A stretch of DNA of 7,905 nucleotides, from assembly GCA_036503065.1 (NCBI GenBank), contig DASXXM010000658.1, forward strand, positions 1-7,905, given 5' to 3'. Shown here piece by piece: positions 5,717 through 7,905 of this stretch. The DNA is from DATEPR01 sp036503065. GTDB taxonomy: Bacteria > Actinomycetota > Actinomycetes > Mycobacteriales > Pseudonocardiaceae. Position 1 is the first letter of the stretch. Every line of letters starts with the position of its first letter. Made by a program: the position numbers and the translations under genes. The notes below the pieces were generated by a model that saw nothing but the letters and a program-made list of their open reading frames with translations, had not been told where the DNA came from and made no database searches.

Positions 5717-5753
5717 GGGGTCTGCCTGTGGGTCGGGGTCTGCGCTGTGGGGC
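5717..5753 (+). repeat. Imperfect G-rich tandem repeat, two copies
   Basis: Two adjacent copies of about 18-19 bases, at 5717-5734 and 5735-5753, share GGGGTCTGC followed by CTGTGGG or GCTGTGGGG. With the preceding GGG-C-GGGGG (5712-5720) the strand carries several G-runs, but the loops of 9-10 bases are longer than in standard quadruplexes. No function is evident. Confidence 0.5.
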
Positions 5754-5846
5754 GGCGGAATCGCGGTTTCGGCGCTTGGTTGTTTGCCGGGACTGGTGGT
5801 GATCACCGACTTTGCCCGGGTGATTGTCGACGGCCGAGCCGGCGCG

Positions 5847-5877
5847 GCCCGGCCGCCGATATCGCCGGCGACCGGGC
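5847..5877. terminator. Hairpin between convergent ROK and beta-glucosidase genes
   Basis: GCCCGGCCGCCG (5847-5858) and CGGCGACCGGGC (5866-5877) form a 12-pair stem with a seven-base loop. The one imperfect pair is a G-U wobble in the minus-strand transcript but a C-A mismatch in the plus-strand transcript, so it suits best the minus-strand beta-glucosidase, whose stop is 31 bases away. A TTT follows on the plus side, so use by the ROK transcript is also possible. It mirrors the convergent terminator at 2254-2287. Confidence 0.6.
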
Positions 5878-5907
5878 TTTGCGTCAAGGTCCGCACCTTG
5901 TGATGAC

Positions 5908-7326
5908 TTACCCGCGTACTCGACGGATCGTGTCGCGATACCACAGCGCGCTCTGCTTCGGCGTCCGCACCTGCGTGTCGTAGTCGACGCGCACGATGCC
6001 GAAGCGCTTGTCGTAGCCGTAGGACCATTCGAAGTTGTCCATCAGTGACCAGGCGAAATAGCCGCGCACATCCGCGCCCCGCCCGATCGCGGCCGCGACC
6101 GCCCTGATGTGTTCGGCCAGGTACTTCGTGCGGTCGTCGTCCTGGACGTAACCGTTTTCGTCCGGGTCGTCGTCGAATGCGGCGCCGTTCTCCGTGATGA
6201 CCATGGGGATGCCGGGGTAGTCCTGGTGCAGGCGCACCAACAACTCCGTGATGCCGTACGGCACGATCTCCCAGCCCATCGCGGTGACGGCCACGCCGTG
6301 CGGCACCATCCTGGACACCGGGCGCCCGGTCTCGTCCTCGGTGCGGCCGTTCTCGTCCGTGCCGGAGAAGCGGTGCGCGGAGTAGTAGTTCACGCCCAGC
6401 ACGTCGATCGGCGCCGAGATCACCGCCAGGTCGTCGTTCCGTACCGGGATCTCGATGCCCTGTGCTGCCAGGTCCTCGACCATGTCCGCCGGATACTGTC
6501 CGCGTACCAGGGGATCCAGGTACATCCGGACACCGAGCCCGTCCGCCCGCCGCGCGGCTGCCTTGTCCCGCGGCGAGTCGGTCGCCGGCTCGGCGTGGCC
6601 CATGTTCAGCGTGATGCCCACGTCGATCGGGGTCTGCGCGGCGGACCGCAGCCTTGCCACGGCAAGGCCGTGGCCCAGCAGCAGGTGGTGCACTGCGTGG
6701 ATGCCGGCGCCGAAGTCCTCGCGGCCCGGCGCCTGCCTGCCGTACGCGTAGCCCAGCATCGCCGAGCACCACGGCTCGTTCAACGTGGTCCAGGTCCGCA
6801 CCCGGTCGCCGAGGTGGTCGAACACGATCGCCGCGTAGTCGGCGAACCGGTACGCGGTGTCCCTGGCCGGCCAGCCGCCCGCGTCCTCCAGTTCCTGCGG
6901 CAGATCCCAGTGGTACAGCGTGACCCACGGGTCGATGCCCCTGCCGAGCAGTTCGTCCACCAGCCGGTCGTAGAACGCGATGCCGGCCGGGTTGACCGGA
7001 CCAACGCCCCGGGGCTGAACACGCGGCCACGCAACGGAGAACCGGTAGGTGTCCACGCCGAGCGAGTGGATCAGTTCGACGTCCTGGGGCATCCGGTGGT
7101 AGTGGTCGCACGCCACGTCGCCGTTCTCGCCCTTGTGCACGGCATCCGGTACCCGGCAGTAGGTGTCCCAGATCGACGGGGTGCGCCCGTCCTCGTCCAC
7201 CGCGCCCTCGATCTGGTAGGCCGACGTGGCCACGCCCCAGCGGAACGAACCGGGCAGCGTGTCGATGAGATCGGTACCGGCATCGGCCGCCGGTGAGCCT
7301 TCGATTGTGCCTGCGGTTGTGTCCAC
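5908..7326 (-). CDS. GH1 beta-glucosidase (second copy)
   Basis: A 472-residue GH1 enzyme without a signal peptide, so cytoplasmic. The N-terminal mark FRWGVATSAYQIEGA is at 28-42; Gln38, His139 (YHWDLP), Trp426 and Glu433-Trp434 (DNFEW) are sugar-site residues. The acid/base is Glu184 in T-L-N-E-P and the nucleophile Glu379 in I-T-E-N-G, so the active site is complete. The start is GTG at 7326, with GGAG four bases upstream on the minus strand; this leaves about 17 more residues before the fold than the first copy has, rich in Ala, Thr, Asp and Gly and probably disordered. The stop is TAA. It begins 59 bases after the transporter ATPase gene on the same strand, so both are probably one operon, and imported beta-glucosides would be hydrolysed in the cytoplasm. 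It aligns end to end with the other GH1 but differs throughout, including the aglycone-side loop near 310-330 (GTDENGRTEDETG), so the two may have different substrate ranges. Confidence 0.95.
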   Translation of the reverse strand: MDTTAGTIEGSPAADAGTDLIDTLPGSFRWGVATSAYQIEGAVDEDGRTPSIWDTYCRVPDAVHKGENGDVACDHYHRMPQDVELIHSLGVDTYRFSVAWPRVQPRGVGPVNPAGIAFYDRLVDELLGRGIDPWVTLYHWDLPQELEDAGGWPARDTAYRFADYAAIVFDHLGDRVRTWTTLNEPWCSAMLGYAYGRQAPGREDFGAGIHAVHHLLLGHGLAVARLRSAAQTPIDVGITLNMGHAEPATDSPRDKAAARRADGLGVRMYLDPLVRGQYPADMVEDLAAQGIEIPVRNDDLAVISAPIDVLGVNYYSAHRFSGTDENGRTEDETGRPVSRMVPHGVAVTAMGWEIVPYGITELLVRLHQDYPGIPMVITENGAAFDDDPDENGYVQDDDRTKYLAEHIRAVAAAIGRGADVRGYFAWSLMDNFEWSYGYDKRFGIVRVDYDTQVRTPKQSALWYRDTIRRVRG

Positions 7327-7385
7327 GTCTCTCCAGGAGTCGACAGTACAGAATGGGACAATGTGGAATTAGGTGGTAGCCGAGT
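7327..7385 (-). promoter_or_regulatory. Short intergenic spacer before second beta-glucosidase
   Basis: This 59-base spacer carries the GGAG ribosome binding site and, on the minus strand, GTACTGTC (plus coordinates 7342-7349), the same eight bases as one arm of the palindrome upstream of the first beta-glucosidase. It also holds GGACAATGT (7356-7364), identical to bases at 1584-1592. No convincing promoter is seen, consistent with read-through from the transporter gene. Confidence 0.3.
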
Positions 7386-7905
7386 TCAGCGGCCGGCCGA
7401 CACCGGATGCAGCCAGCACGCGACGGTGCGTTCCGACTCGCCCGCGATGCCCGGCACGCCGAGCACCGGCACGTCCGTCGGGCAGGGCTCGAACGAGTGC
7501 GGGCAGCGCGGGTGGAACGCGCAGCCGCCGGGCATGGCCTTCAGGTCCGGCGGGGAACCGGGAATGCCGGACAGCTCGCGCCGTGGTCCGCGCAGTGCGG
7601 GGAACGAGTGCAGCAGCCCGTCGCTGTAGGGGTGCAGCGAATCCCGGTACAGCGCGGCGGCGGGAGCCTGTTCCACGATCCGGCCGCCGTACATGATGGC
7701 GATCCGGTCGGAGAACTCGACCAGTAGCGACAGGTCGTGCGTGATGAACAGCACCGAGAAGCCGAGGCGCTCCCGCAGTCCGATGATCTGGCCCAGGATC
7801 TGCCGCTGCATCACCACGTCCAGCGCGGTGGTCGGCTCGTCCATGATGACGATCTTGGGTTCCAGCGCCAGCGCCATGCCGATCATCACGCGCTGCCGCA
7901 TGCCG
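7386..7905 (-). CDS. Opp/Dpp-type ABC transporter ATP-binding protein (D-type), C-terminal part, 5' truncated
   Basis: The frame is open to the right edge; 172 C-terminal residues are visible and the Walker A end lies outside the window. It begins within the ABC signature (GMRQR of SGGMRQR), followed by Walker B and D-loop IVIMDEPTTALD, the H-loop ITHDLSLL, and the oligopeptide-transporter C-terminal extension starting at LHPYSDGLLHSFP. That extension has four cysteines in a C-x5-C-x6-C-x21-C pattern, which in related Opp/Dpp ATPases of mycobacteria has been reported to hold a [4Fe-4S] cluster. The GMRQR form is typical of OppD/DppD rather than OppF/DppF. The family powers import of peptides, but several members carry oligosaccharides or glycosides; here the next gene on the strand is a beta-glucosidase, so sugar import is the better guess. 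The F-type partner expected downstream is absent, so it must lie upstream or be fused to this protein. Confidence 0.9.
   Translation of the reverse strand, partial: GMRQRVMIGMALALEPKIVIMDEPTTALDVVMQRQILGQIIGLRERLGFSVLFITHDLSLLVEFSDRIAIMYGGRIVEQAPAAALYRDSLHPYSDGLLHSFPALRGPRRELSGIPGSPPDLKAMPGGCAFHPRCPHSFEPCPTDVPVLGVPGIAGESERTVACWLHPVSAGR

Larger units (their letters stand above)
5594..5907. other. 314-base convergent intergenic region
   Basis: This lies between the ROK stop and the second beta-glucosidase stop and has no supported gene. It contains TGTGGAC (5614-5620) and GTCCACA (5634-5640), an inverted pair in which 5632-5640 is TTGTCCACA, plus a G-rich imperfect tandem repeat (5717-5753), the palindrome GGTGATCACC (5798-5807), the terminator hairpin at 5847-5877 and a small hairpin CAAGGT-CCGC-ACCTTG (5885-5900) next to the beta-glucosidase stop. 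TTGACA at 5669-5674 looks like a -35 box but no matching -10 follows. Confidence 0.5.

Noticed and set aside
4010..7111. Very long minus-strand open frame (1033 codons) spanning the ROK gene and much of the second beta-glucosidase
   Set aside because: It is antisense to the ROK gene and in another frame of the GH1 gene; its translation is Arg/Gly/Ala-rich low complexity, a typical shadow in GC-rich DNA.
1..7905. Search for CRISPR arrays, tRNA or rRNA genes, transposases and insertion sequence ends
   Set aside because: None seen by eye on either strand.

Overview
The window is GC-rich, tightly packed actinobacterial DNA. Third codon positions are almost all G/C, ribosome binding sites are GGAGG-like, one gene starts with GTG, and one encodes a mycothiol-dependent formaldehyde dehydrogenase (mycothiol is an actinobacterial thiol). 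The style fits a Pseudonocardiales-like or Streptomyces-like soil actinomycete, but this is inferred from gene content and codon use, not proven.

Layout. Positions 1-2243 (+ strand) hold an apparent three-gene operon: the C-terminal part of a TfdB/PheA-type FAD aromatic hydroxylase (cut by the left edge), a VOC-fold metalloprotein whose start overlaps it, and S-(hydroxymethyl)mycothiol dehydrogenase (mscR). A strong hairpin at 2254-2287 separates this operon from a convergent GH1 beta-glucosidase (2290-3681, -). Next comes a 628-base non-coding gap (3682-4309) with several inverted repeats, which looks like a divergent control region. A ROK-family regulator follows (4310-5593, +). Then comes a 314-base convergent gap with a second hairpin terminator, a second GH1 beta-glucosidase (5908-7326, -), and the end of an Opp/Dpp-type ABC transporter ATPase (7386 to the right edge, -).

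How the parts fit. The right half reads as a beta-glucoside uptake and hydrolysis locus: a transporter ATPase transcribed into one beta-glucosidase, a second beta-glucosidase divergent from a ROK regulator, and operator-like palindromes between them. The left half reads as aromatic oxidation plus formaldehyde clearance. A link between the halves (uptake and deglucosylation of methoxylated aryl glucosides, then oxidation of the aglycone with formaldehyde release) is possible but only inferred.

No obviously new enzyme system is visible. The best leads are DNA-level signals: a perfect 17-bp palindrome inside mscR that coincides with a run of unusual codons, a 23-bp operator-like palindrome before the first beta-glucosidase, palindromes and an AT-rich island before the ROK gene, and a ROK protein whose catalytic Asp position is Gly although its zinc motif is intact.
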